64,000 bases of DNA from Chitiniphilus purpureus (GCF_025642115.1 NZ_CP106753.1:3845501-3909500); one strand, 5' to 3'; counted from the stretch's first letter, positions 35,797 through 43,967 are shown. Notes: generated by a model from the sequence alone, not told the origin. Numbers and translations: made by a program.

Positions 35797-36296
35797 CCCT
35801 GCCCCTTCATCGGAAGCTGCTGGTCCCCCTCCCCCGATATCAGGCTGTCCGCCAAAACACCCGGGTAACCGCGTACGCCGGTTAAAACCTGCCCAGATGC
35901 GAAGCTGGCAGGCGCTGTGCCGCCCTACGCCGCCCGCCCCCTTGTCAAATCAATAGACAGCCTTTTCCGCATCACCACATCTACCTTGCCATGGAGCACA
36001 GCCTCCAACAAGCGGTACGCACCGCATGTTTCCGCAGTGCTTGCACCCCTCCCAGATCTTGCAAACAACGCACTGTCTTTAAAATTTCCCATTAAGAACA
36101 ATAACTTAATACATTAAAAAGAATCAAGTAAATAAATGTTGATTTATTATTCACATGAGTTTACATTGCCTGCTATGTATTTCAGCAAACTGCCTACGGC
36201 TATTTTGCACAAAAAATAATCAGCAAGTCAGATAAAGCCAAGCGGTCTTTTCTAATTCATGCATTTAGTTGCAGGGTTTTCATCGCCCCCAAAATT
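35797..36296. other. AT-rich upstream region of the gene cluster, with candidate promoter
   Basis: Five hundred bases without a supported gene. GC content drops sharply from about 35,950. A weak promoter candidate is TTGATT (36139-36144), 17 bases, TACATT (36162-36167). No terminator after wrbA and no mobile-element end repeats were seen. Confidence 0.45.
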
Positions 36297-36950
36297 ATGC
36301 AAATTAATCATTTAATGAATTCTGGTGCACTCCACGAAATTGAAACGCTGAAGCAATACTTCTGGAGCAAGCTGCACGAGGCATCAGACTGTGAGGCATT
36401 TACTGCAACTGGCCCAGCCGTTCCACTAGAGCAAATAATTGCCCATCGGAACAAAACCTATCTTGAGCATGGTTTGCAATACTTGATACGCTCCAATACA
36501 AGGGCGGGTACCCTGATCGAGCATATAGACTCCCGGAGTGCACACGTCTGGGTGACAAGTCGTGGCGAAATAGCAGGTTCAATGCGCATGACCCCGTTTC
36601 CTTTCGAGATTGAAAGCGTATTACCAGCAGGCCATCACATGACTTCCCCTTATTTAGATCATGTCGAGTTCGGGCGTCTGGTAACAAGCAGCAGGAACTC
36701 CTGTATTTTTGAAAAGCTCATGGCACTTGCCTGTCATTCGGCAATAATTCAGGAATATAAGGGCATTGTTGCCATGTGCCGCTCCGTTCAGCGCAGATTA
36801 TTTGAACGCTATGGCCTGACTCCTCTTACCATCGACCCAATCACCATCGAAAACAGAGCCAATGGGGCCTATTGGGTGATGCAAGCCACGTGGAGCGACC
36901 TTTATTCTGCTTTGGAAAAGCGAAAATCAGTAACGCCGGCAACTGCGTGA
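36297..36950 (+). CDS. FeeM/LuxI-fold N-acyltransferase (GNAT superfamily)
   Basis: A 217-residue protein with the autoinducer-synthase/FeeM-type GNAT fold. An early Arg (AHRNKTYLEHGL, Arg51) is followed by an acidic residue (Asp79), HVWVTSRGEIAGSMRM (about 83-98) and the key HVEFGRLV (Glu124, Arg127). The last parallels (W)ExSRF of LuxI and VEIGRL of N-acyl amino acid synthases. Family members transfer acyl groups from ACP to an amine (SAM or an amino acid). Low GC, first of the cluster; no LuxR gene is adjacent. The start at ATG 36297 is uncertain because no ribosome site is evident; Met at 36315 is an alternative. The substrate is unknown. Confidence 0.72.
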   Translation: MQINHLMNSGALHEIETLKQYFWSKLHEASDCEAFTATGPAVPLEQIIAHRNKTYLEHGLQYLIRSNTRAGTLIEHIDSRSAHVWVTSRGEIAGSMRMTPFPFEIESVLPAGHHMTSPYLDHVEFGRLVTSSRNSCIFEKLMALACHSAIIQEYKGIVAMCRSVQRRLFERYGLTPLTIDPITIENRANGAYWVMQATWSDLYSALEKRKSVTPATA

Positions 36951-36984
36951 AAATGCAACGTAAGCACAACATGGAGATTAAAAA

Positions 36985-37722
36985 ATGAACCCTTCAACAG
37001 AAATCAACTTCGAAAAATTCTTCCAAAAACTCGACAGCAAACTCGATCAGCTATGGACGAAAATTCTCAGTAGTTCGCCATTAGCAAAAACTGTATTGTC
37101 AGGCGAAGTTACAAAAGAGCTGTACGGCATCTACATGCTCGAGACTTATCACTATACGTCTCACAATGCGCGCAACCAGGCCCTGGTTGGCATAAGAAAC
37201 GACATTGAAAGCTTGCCTTATATCAAATTCTGCCTGGAGCATGCAGCAGAAGAGGTTGGACATGAAAGAATGGCATTGCACGATATCCGCAGTATTGGCT
37301 TTGAAGGATTGGATGGGGCTTTGCCGCGTCCGCTCATGGAAACGGAAGCACTTATCGCCTACCTGTACTGGATTTCCTTCACCGGGAACCCATTACAACG
37401 TTTGGGTTACAGCTACTGGGCCGAAAGCTGTTACAAATATATCAACCCGCTGATTCAAAGCATACAAAAGACACTTCAGCTCGAACCTTCGCAACTAACA
37501 TTTTTCATAGCACACTCCGACATTGATGCAGATCATTTCGAACACGTTAAAACAATTATCCAAAGAAGCTGTAAATCGGAGGCTGATTTGGATGCAATCG
37601 AATACGTGCTCACGACCTCACTAAAACTGACTGCCCGCATGTTGGATGCGGTATATGAGGAATACCAAGAGGTCCAATTGGGACGCGGTCGCCGCTATGA
37701 CTTTCTTTGCAAGAAAGCCTAG
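36985..37722 (+). CDS. heme-oxygenase-like diiron oxidase (HDO family)
   Basis: A 245-residue all-helical protein of the heme-oxygenase-like diiron oxygenase superfamily (relatives include CADD, UndA, BesC, SznF central domain). Ligand pattern: Glu53 and His60 in LETYHYTSHN (E-x6-H), Glu89/Glu90 in AAEEVGHE, Glu147, then His177-x3-Asp181-x2-His184 in IAHSDIDADHFEH. This matches the HDO spacing. These enzymes use O2 and two irons for N-oxygenation, decarboxylation or C-C cleavage of small molecules, often inside natural-product clusters. The gene lies 34 bases after the acyltransferase. Reaction unknown. Confidence 0.8.
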   Translation: MNPSTEINFEKFFQKLDSKLDQLWTKILSSSPLAKTVLSGEVTKELYGIYMLETYHYTSHNARNQALVGIRNDIESLPYIKFCLEHAAEEVGHERMALHDIRSIGFEGLDGALPRPLMETEALIAYLYWISFTGNPLQRLGYSYWAESCYKYINPLIQSIQKTLQLEPSQLTFFIAHSDIDADHFEHVKTIIQRSCKSEADLDAIEYVLTTSLKLTARMLDAVYEEYQEVQLGRGRRYDFLCKKA

Positions 37723-37727
37723 AAAAA

Positions 37728-38810
37728 ATGCCTCACTACTTCAAGCAACTGAATTACACGTTGGGTGACGAGGATCCGACAGCGGAATTCAACCTTCTTC
37801 CTGAAGGGACCGCACGCGCACTGGCAATTGCAGACTGCGGCAGCCGTATTGTTCCACTGTTGGCAAAAAATCCCCGTCATCTTGTCTGTGTAGATATAAA
37901 TCGTGAACAGCTCGCCGTCTGCGAATTACGCCTGGCCCTGCTCAAGCATGTGAGCTTAGCCGAATACAAGGGATTTCTTGGCTTCACTGATACCATTTCC
38001 CCACAAGCCCGTCAGGCAATGTTTTCAGAATTACCGCTGCAAAAGCCAACGCGGGAAGTGCTCCACGCAATGTTTACGCATATTGATTGGGGAAGCATGC
38101 TCTACTGTGGGAAATTCGAGCAGATGCTTAGAACCTTGAGACGCGTAAATTCGGCCATTACCGGGCGCTCCGGTCGCCAGCTCTTCGAATGCGAAAGCCT
38201 TGCAGAACAACTGGACTATTATAAAAACCACTTTCCTCGCTGGCGATGGAAAATGGTTCTTGCTCTTCTAGGAAACTCTACAGCACTAAACTCGCTTTTA
38301 TACCGTGGAGATTTTCCAAAGAAAAATATACCGGGCAGCCACTTCCATATCTACGACAGCATTTTCCATCGACTATTTACGGAATGGTCGGTACGGAAGA
38401 ATTTCTTCCTGCAGATGTTGTTTTTTGGAGAGATCCGCTACCCGGATGCATATCCTTTGGAATGTCAGCCCGAGATATTCAACCTTGCAAAAAAGGGGGC
38501 GGAGAACTGTGAGATCCTGCTTGAGTTAGGCGATGTTTTCCAACGGGTGCAGGAACACCGGAATCTCGACTTCGTTTCTCTCTCCGACGTACCTTCCTTC
38601 TTGCCACCTGCGCAAGAGCACAGCTTCTTGAAGAGCCTGAGGAGTCAGGTTGCTGAGGGCGCGAAAGTTGTTGTCAGAGCACATTTGCGTCGACCCACGC
38701 CGGATCTGACCGGTTTCAGGGATGTAAGCACAAGATACCCCAATAGCCACCGGGAAGATTCAACGCAACTGTGGTCGTTTCACATCTATGAGCCCATTCC
38801 AACAATATAA
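37728..38810 (+). CDS. BtaA-like S-adenosylmethionine 3-amino-3-carboxypropyl transferase (DUF3419)
   Basis: A 360-residue protein with a SAM-binding Rossmann core. Motif I is ALAIADCGSRIVPLL and motif II HLVCVDINREQLAVCELR, followed by LEHV-like helix and MLYCGKFEQMLRTLRR, the GRFE equivalent of BtaA. BtaA moves the 3-amino-3-carboxypropyl group of SAM to diacylglycerol in betaine-lipid synthesis; other DUF3419 members have unknown acceptors. No betaine N-methyltransferase (BtaB) is adjacent. Start at ATG 37728 rather than an in-frame TTG at 37707 inside the upstream gene. Acceptor here is unknown; the acyl product or an HDO product is possible. Confidence 0.72.
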   Translation: MPHYFKQLNYTLGDEDPTAEFNLLPEGTARALAIADCGSRIVPLLAKNPRHLVCVDINREQLAVCELRLALLKHVSLAEYKGFLGFTDTISPQARQAMFSELPLQKPTREVLHAMFTHIDWGSMLYCGKFEQMLRTLRRVNSAITGRSGRQLFECESLAEQLDYYKNHFPRWRWKMVLALLGNSTALNSLLYRGDFPKKNIPGSHFHIYDSIFHRLFTEWSVRKNFFLQMLFFGEIRYPDAYPLECQPEIFNLAKKGAENCEILLELGDVFQRVQEHRNLDFVSLSDVPSFLPPAQEHSFLKSLRSQVAEGAKVVVRAHLRRPTPDLTGFRDVSTRYPNSHREDSTQLWSFHIYEPIPTI

Positions 38811-38824
38811 GTGCTGAGGTAGCC

Positions 38825-39214
38825 ATGAACGACACTGGATATCACTACATTATTGACATGAAAGTACGGAATGGAAAATTACTTAATTGCCCATCCGAGC
38901 TCCAGCAGATATTTGATGAAGCATTGATTGGCTTCACCATCTTGAAATATGATTTCTTCCAATTTTCTGGAGGAGGAGAAGGAGTAACTGGGTTCTTCCT
39001 TTTATCGGAATCACACTGCTCCTATCATACATACCCTGAGAACAACTATATCGCGATTGATATCTTCACCTGTGGCCGCGATCCAGGCGACATTGCAAGC
39101 AGGCTTGCCGAGGCACTAGGAGCCGTATGCTACAGCTCTCGCTATATTGCACGAGGCTCTTCACAGACGGCACCAATTGAGTATCATCCCAAAACAGAAG
39201 CAGCCCTTGCTTGA
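38825..39214 (+). CDS. S-adenosylmethionine decarboxylase-like pyruvoyl protein
   Basis: A 129-residue class 1B AdoMet decarboxylase homologue. The self-cleavage and active site is fully retained: LSESHCSYHTYPE with Glu62/Ser63 at the cleavage point and His68, then IDIFTCG with Cys83. These are the positions I recall for the Thermotoga enzyme. The beta-chain start YHYIIDMKVRNG and the C-terminal SRYIARGSS also fit. It should produce decarboxylated SAM, or it may decarboxylate a related amino acid. No spermidine synthase gene lies nearby, so a specialised role is likely. It begins 14 bases after the BtaA-like gene. Confidence 0.8.
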   Translation: MNDTGYHYIIDMKVRNGKLLNCPSELQQIFDEALIGFTILKYDFFQFSGGGEGVTGFFLLSESHCSYHTYPENNYIAIDIFTCGRDPGDIASRLAEALGAVCYSSRYIARGSSQTAPIEYHPKTEAALA

Positions 39215-39257
39215 AGCAACAATCTTTACATAAGTAATTTCGTCTTTGGATTCCACC

Positions 39258-39599
39258 ATGATCACAGCAACATTTATCTTTGATAAGAAGCAGTTTGACG
39301 ATGATTTTCATGCACTCGACCAACAGATCGCCGAAGCCGCGCGCTCAACAACTGGCTATCTCGGCGAGGAAGCTTGGGAAAATACCACCACTGGCAGGAT
39401 CTCCACGGTTTATTATTGGTCATCGGAAGAAGGGCTGCGGGAGCTGATGAACAATCCAAGTCATCTGATTGCAAAAGGGCGTTATAAAGAATGGCTGAGT
39501 GGCTATCGTGTCGAAATATCACAGGTGTTGCGTACTTACGGAGACGGCTTGGCGCCAAGTCCGGCCGAGCAGGCAGCTGACAATACAAAGGCGGTATAG
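39258..39599 (+). CDS. ABM-domain small protein (dimeric alpha/beta barrel)
   Basis: A 113-residue protein. ITATFIFDKKQFDDDFHALD starts the first beta-alpha unit, and RISTVYYWSSEEGLRELMN gives a beta strand and helix. WLSGYRVEISQVLRTYGDG closes a ferredoxin-like fold of the antibiotic-biosynthesis-monooxygenase (ABM)/heme-degrading type. Such proteins act as cofactor-free oxygenases, cyclases or isomerases in natural-product pathways, but catalytic residues are not fixed. Start at ATG 39258; an in-frame TTG at 39246 is less likely. The tail (last 20 residues) is Ala/Pro-rich. The stop overlaps the next GTG by one base. Confidence 0.7.
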   Translation: MITATFIFDKKQFDDDFHALDQQIAEAARSTTGYLGEEAWENTTTGRISTVYYWSSEEGLRELMNNPSHLIAKGRYKEWLSGYRVEISQVLRTYGDGLAPSPAEQAADNTKAV

Positions 39600-40795
39600 T
39601 GTCAAGGGTACCGCGCACCATTTTCTTGGTTGCTCGGGGAAGGGGATTGTACGCTAGCCTCATAGCCACTTCTGTAGTGGTGCTCTGCGCTTATGCAGCG
39701 TCATACTCGCTAAGCGTCCTTCCCCCTCACAAGCTGATCTGGCTTGGCCTGGAAATCTCCCCTCCCTCTCAATCTGCACGCTATTTCGACTCAGAAGTCA
39801 TTTACGCGCCCGAGCGCCCAAGACCTCTTGAGAGTACACCGATACCACTACATCTAGATCTTGCTTGGCAAGGAAGGCAAAGCATTGGCCTTGATGGTTT
39901 CCTGCGCGTGACCAAGACCAATGCATTTCTGGTTGCACACGGTGGGAGAATCGTATACGAGAGATATTACAACGGCTATTCCCGGAACTCCTATTTCCCT
40001 TCCTATTCTGTCGCTAAAGCCATTACTTCCACGGCAACGGCCCTGGCAATAAAAGACGGCTTTATCAAATCAACAAATGCTGATGCACGCCAATATTGGC
40101 CAAGCACCCTAGCAGCAAAGTTCCGACAACCGGTTACCATATCGGATCTACTTAATATGCGCGCCGCCATACCGGTGCAGGAGCAATATGACAGCGTCTT
40201 TTCCCTGTTAGCTCAAATGTATGTAACAACAGACCTGAAAAGATTCATGCAGCAACTCCCACCGGTTCATTTTTCATCAATGCCTCACTTTGAATACCGA
40301 AGTGCAACCTACCTCCTTCTGGGGGAAACGCTTCGGGGTGCAGTAAATGACAACCTTGCGCCATATATATCCACAGCATTATGGAAGCCAATTGGCGCTG
40401 AAAGTAATGCATCATGGAGCGTTGACAGCTCTGACTCCCGGATTGAGAAATCCTTCTGTTGCATCAATGCAAAGGCCCGGGATTTTGTTCGGTTTGGCCT
40501 ATTTGTTCTTGAAGACGGAAAATACAAAGGTTCCAATCTCCTGCCTGCTGGATGGCAACAGAAAATTCAAAAGCCAACTGCTTTTAAGGGAGAGTTCGGT
40601 TACAGCCACGGATGGTGGATGTTGAAAGATCGAAGCGACCCGGATTTCTCTGCAATTGGAATACACGGCCAATATGTATACATTAACCCCAAGACAAATA
40701 CCGTCATTGTCAAATTTAGCGATTACGGGGCAGAGCAGGACGAAGCATTGACCCTGCGCGCCTTTCGGAAAATATCCCATCTATTTGCCGAATAG
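39599..40795 (+). CDS. membrane-anchored serine beta-lactamase-like hydrolase
   Basis: A 398-residue class C beta-lactamase-fold (PF00144) protein. A hydrophobic anchor at about 18-40 (YASLIATSVVVLCAYAAS) precedes a periplasmic catalytic domain. SxxK is Ser137-x-x-Lys140 in SYSVAKAITS. A Tyr motif lies in HFEYRSATYLLLGE and a KTG/HxG-like late motif in GIHGQYVYINP. The family includes EstB esterases, 6-aminohexanoate-dimer hydrolase and peptidases. The GTG start overlaps the preceding stop by one base, so it is translationally coupled. It may release or modify the cluster product outside the inner membrane; this is a guess. Confidence 0.78.
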   Translation: MSRVPRTIFLVARGRGLYASLIATSVVVLCAYAASYSLSVLPPHKLIWLGLEISPPSQSARYFDSEVIYAPERPRPLESTPIPLHLDLAWQGRQSIGLDGFLRVTKTNAFLVAHGGRIVYERYYNGYSRNSYFPSYSVAKAITSTATALAIKDGFIKSTNADARQYWPSTLAAKFRQPVTISDLLNMRAAIPVQEQYDSVFSLLAQMYVTTDLKRFMQQLPPVHFSSMPHFEYRSATYLLLGETLRGAVNDNLAPYISTALWKPIGAESNASWSVDSSDSRIEKSFCCINAKARDFVRFGLFVLEDGKYKGSNLLPAGWQQKIQKPTAFKGEFGYSHGWWMLKDRSDPDFSAIGIHGQYVYINPKTNTVIVKFSDYGAEQDEALTLRAFRKISHLFAE

Positions 40796-41463
40796 TTGTT
40801 TTTGGATCTTTGCCACACACCTGGATGAATGAAACCAAAGGCTCCGGACTTGAAGATGGATGGTTACAGAGCCCACCTGAGGCCAGCTTGCCCATCAAGC
40901 GGCTCCATCTGAACGCGTTACAATCTGATCTTCGGCTTTCAAGCCTGGCGCACCTACCTTCCAACGCCAGGTACCCACACATGTTCCAGCATTGGCTATA
41001 CAGGCTATTGGCGAAGAACCTGAATAGTTTAACCATAGATTTGGTGGAGCCATGGGACGTCGAGTGTCGCACCATCGCCACTAACCGCTGGCGCTATACG
41101 CGCCAAATAAATCCACTGCCGTAATCGACCTGGATTCATTGAACGTCTCTTATTCAAGACCCATACCATGCCGGCCGTTCTCAGCACATAATTCACTATG
41201 CTGATTGTCTTTTGTAGGCAAAGACATCAAGCATGGACCAAGATCATAATCTTACAAAATCAGAAAAAACCAAAGCAAACCAGTTGGAATAAATATCGGG
41301 GTGGACACGACAAATGGCTTTTTTGCTATAGCTCAGCCGCAAAACAGCTTCTCCATAAATCAGAAATTTCTTATTGATCAAACAAATCTTGTGGGCTGCC
41401 CTAACTTGCCCACTCCAGCATTAAATATGGTGTCAAACCAGAGCCGAAGGAACGCGCCTTGGC
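40796..41463. other. AT-rich tail of the cluster, no supported gene
   Basis: About 670 bases between the hydrolase and the EAL-HDOD gene. A plus-strand frame of 104 codons (40810-41124) and a minus-strand frame of 121 codons overlap, neither with a recognised domain or ribosome site. I found no terminator with T-run after the hydrolase and no transposase remnant I could name. GC recovers at about 41,460. Confidence 0.45.
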
Positions 41464-42735
41464 TCACCCCATATCCCGCCCCACCTCGTCGGCCCAATGC
41501 AGCGCTTCGACCTGCAGGCGATTGAGCGCATCCCAGCTCAACGAGGGCTCATCGTGCAGCCAGGCTTGCACCGCCGGCAGGTCCTGGGCCTCGACCGCCA
41601 GGGTCAGTGCCAGCCATTTGCCAAGCCGGCTGGGCGGGTTAGCGCCCAGCAGGGCGGCCTGTACCGGCAACGACAGGTTCAGCTCGGGCAGCAGTTCGGC
41701 GAGCGGCCGGCCCAGGAGCGCATCGAGCAGCGACAGCAGCCCGGTCAGGAATGCACTGTCAGCCAGCGCGGCCTCACCGGGCGCGAGCGTCTGCGCCAGC
41801 CGTTCCATGAAGCGTCCGCGGCCGATGGCGGTGTGCAGCAGCAGCTCGCCGCCACCTTGCTGGTCCTGCCGCGAAAACATCAGGATCTGCAGCCAGCGTT
41901 GCAATTGGCGCATGCCAAGCAGGGTGATTGCATGACGCACGCTGGTGATGCGCACCGGGAGCCCGCAGGCCACCGAGTTGACCAGCTTGAGCAGGCCGAG
42001 CGCGAGATCGGGCGCACGTTTGAGCGCCGCTTCCACGTCACTGATCTCGGCGTTGCCTTGCACCATGTTCAACAGCGACAGCAGCTGGGCCTGGGTGGAG
42101 GGGATGCGGCGGCCGGACAGGATGGTGGGACGGGCGAAGTAGTACCCCTGGAACAGGTCGAAGCCGAGCTTGCTGCATTGCTGCTGTAGTTGCGGGGTCC
42201 CCACCTTCTCGGCAAGCAGTTGCACCGGATGTGCCCGCAACGCGTGTACCAGCGGGGCCAGCGCTTTGCCGGGCAGGGCCAGCACGTCGACCTTGATCAC
42301 ATCCACCAGGGGCAACAGCGGCAGATGGGCGCCGGAGAGCGCGACCACGTCGTCCAGCGCCAGCCGGTAGCCCAGTTGCCGCAATTGCCGGCACCGCGCA
42401 TACAGGGCTTCGTTCAGCTCAACCGTTTCAAGCAGTTCCAGCACCACCCGGTCGCGTGGCAGCAGCTCGATGGCCTCGGAGAACAGCAAGGCGGCATCGA
42501 CGTTGATGAAGGCGGATTTGCCCTCCAGCGCACTGATCAGTCCAAGATCGGTAAAGGCATGGCTGATGACAGCAGCACTGGCTGCCAGATCGTCGGTCAC
42601 CAGGGCGGCATTGCCGCTCTGACCACTGCGAAACAGCAGCTCGTAGGCCACCAGTTGCTGCTGCCGGTTGATGATGGGCTGGCGCCCCAGGAAAAACCGG
42701 TCCTGCATTGCGCGCTCGGGCATGGTCGGAAACAT
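41464..42735 (-). CDS. EAL-HDOD domain protein (YuxH/CdgJ-like)
   Basis: A 423-residue cytoplasmic signalling protein. The N-terminal part (about 12-210) is a degenerate EAL domain: FLGRQPIINRQQQLVAYELL in place of xxEALL, LALDDVVAL, VIKVDVLAL, LLAEKVGT and FQGYYFARP. It has lost most metal ligands and probably lacks phosphodiesterase activity. The C-terminal HDOD domain (about 215-400: LLSLLNMVQGNAEISDVEAA, then LLKLVNSVACGLPVRITSVR) is a His-Asp-less regulatory domain. Such proteins control motility or quorum-type responses, for example CdgJ of Vibrio. Start at 42735; a later Met at 42711 is possible. Confidence 0.9.
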   Translation of the reverse strand: MFPTMPERAMQDRFFLGRQPIINRQQQLVAYELLFRSGQSGNAALVTDDLAASAAVISHAFTDLGLISALEGKSAFINVDAALLFSEAIELLPRDRVVLELLETVELNEALYARCRQLRQLGYRLALDDVVALSGAHLPLLPLVDVIKVDVLALPGKALAPLVHALRAHPVQLLAEKVGTPQLQQQCSKLGFDLFQGYYFARPTILSGRRIPSTQAQLLSLLNMVQGNAEISDVEAALKRAPDLALGLLKLVNSVACGLPVRITSVRHAITLLGMRQLQRWLQILMFSRQDQQGGGELLLHTAIGRGRFMERLAQTLAPGEAALADSAFLTGLLSLLDALLGRPLAELLPELNLSLPVQAALLGANPPSRLGKWLALTLAVEAQDLPAVQAWLHDEPSLSWDALNRLQVEALHWADEVGRDMG

Positions 42736-42896
42736 CGTTTCAGTTTAGGGCGTGTCGCCATGAGTTTCACGGCGGCGCAGACTGGAACGGGATCAAGCGC
42801 AATGCGGGCGAAAGCGGCATGGGCGCGCCGTGCGTGCCGCGTCGGTGGCTGCCGCATGCCCGCCGCCATCCGGCGGCAGGATGCGGACAGCGCCGG

Positions 42897-43967
42897 TCAG
42901 CGGTAGACCGGGTAGAAGCTCGTCAACCGTGGGAAGGTGCGCGGCTCGGTCAGCTGCGGCGATGATCTGAAGGCGGGTTCGGGCGGCAGCGCGCGCATCG
43001 GCGCCAGTCCCTGCAACCGCGACGCGTCGCTCACGGCCCAGGCATCCCGGCGGGCCTCGAACTCGGCCTTCAACCCCTCGCACAGCGCGTTGCGCAACCA
43101 GATGTGCCCCGGATCGTGATGCTGCCGCGCGTGCCAATACAACGAGAAGGTCAGCGGCGGCATCTCCAGCGGCAGCGGCGCAAGCCGGATCCGGCCGGGC
43201 ACCTGGGTCGAGCGCAGCACCGACTCGGGTGCAACCAGCAGCAGGTCGCTTTCCGTCAACAGCTCGAACGCGGCGACGCACTGGGTCAACTGCAGGCTGA
43301 CACGCCGGCTTGCGCCGATCGCGCCCAGCCGCTCATCCAGCATCTGCGCCAGTGCCTGTCCCAGTCGCAATTGCAGATGCGGCATCTTGCAAAAGCATTC
43401 CAGCTGCAGCTCGACGCCGCGCAACGCCGGGTGGTCCGCGCGCAGCGCACACATCAACCGGTCGCGGTAGACCACGCGCTGATAGACATCGGCCGGGGCA
43501 TCGAACGCCAGCCCCAGCGCCAGGTCGGGCCCATCGGCCGACATCGCCTCCAGGATATGCGCCTCCCACGGCACGAACTCCAGCTCCAGCTGGGGCGCTT
43601 CGTACAACAGCGTGCCCAGCACAGCGGGCAACAGCGCATGCTCGGTGCTGCTGGCACAACCGATGCGATAGCGGCCGCGCGTGGTGGCCGGGTTGAAGTC
43701 CTCCGGCACCACCAGCTGGTTGATCTGCTGCAGGATCGTGCTCAACGGCTCGCGCAGCGCCTCGGCACGCGGCGTCGGTGCAAGCTTGTTGGCTGCACGC
43801 ACGAACAGCGGGTCATCGAACGCATCGCGCAGGCGCGCGAGCGAGCGGCTCATCGCCGATTGGGTCACCCCCAGCGTTTCGGCGGCGCGTGTCACGCTGC
43901 CCTGCGTGAGCAGCGCGTGTAGGCAAAGCAATAGGTTGAGATCGAGCTGAAGATTATCTGCAAGCAT
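42897..43967 (-). CDS. LysR-family transcriptional regulator
   Basis: A 356-residue regulator with the LysR winged helix-turn-helix at the N-terminus (LDLNLLLCLHALLTQGSVTR, then AAETLGVTQSAMSRSLARLR). The substrate-binding domain follows at about 95-300 (YRIGCASSTEHALLPAVLGT, LYWHARQHHDPGHIWLRNAL). The last is the DNA-binding-adjacent signature of NodD/PA0477-like members. There is an extra tail of about 45 residues, so it is longer than the usual 300. It is divergent from the sugar transporter operon across a 585-base region with inverted repeats, so it is a candidate regulator. Effector unknown. Confidence 0.92.
   Translation of the reverse strand: MLADNLQLDLNLLLCLHALLTQGSVTRAAETLGVTQSAMSRSLARLRDAFDDPLFVRAANKLAPTPRAEALREPLSTILQQINQLVVPEDFNPATTRGRYRIGCASSTEHALLPAVLGTLLYEAPQLELEFVPWEAHILEAMSADGPDLALGLAFDAPADVYQRVVYRDRLMCALRADHPALRGVELQLECFCKMPHLQLRLGQALAQMLDERLGAIGASRRVSLQLTQCVAAFELLTESDLLLVAPESVLRSTQVPGRIRLAPLPLEMPPLTFSLYWHARQHHDPGHIWLRNALCEGLKAEFEARRDAWAVSDASRLQGLAPMRALPPEPAFRSSPQLTEPRTFPRLTSFYPVYR

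Larger units (their letters stand above)
36297..40795 (+). other. AT-rich six-gene putative biosynthetic cluster
   Basis: Six genes in one direction with short gaps (34, 5, 14 and 43 bases, then a 1-base overlap). Two 60-base lines counted by eye give about 43% GC, against about 72% in a line from wrbA. The cluster encodes N-acyltransferase (LuxI/FeeM fold), HDO oxidase, DUF3419 transferase, AdoMet decarboxylase-like protein, ABM-fold protein and serine hydrolase. No transposase, integrase or tRNA was found at either boundary. This suggests a horizontally acquired pathway whose product is unknown. Details are under the individual genes. Confidence 0.6.

Noticed and set aside
40810..41124. 104-codon plus-strand gene after the serine hydrolase
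   Set aside because: No ribosome site, no recognised domain and a competing minus-strand frame; kept only as part of the unassigned region.
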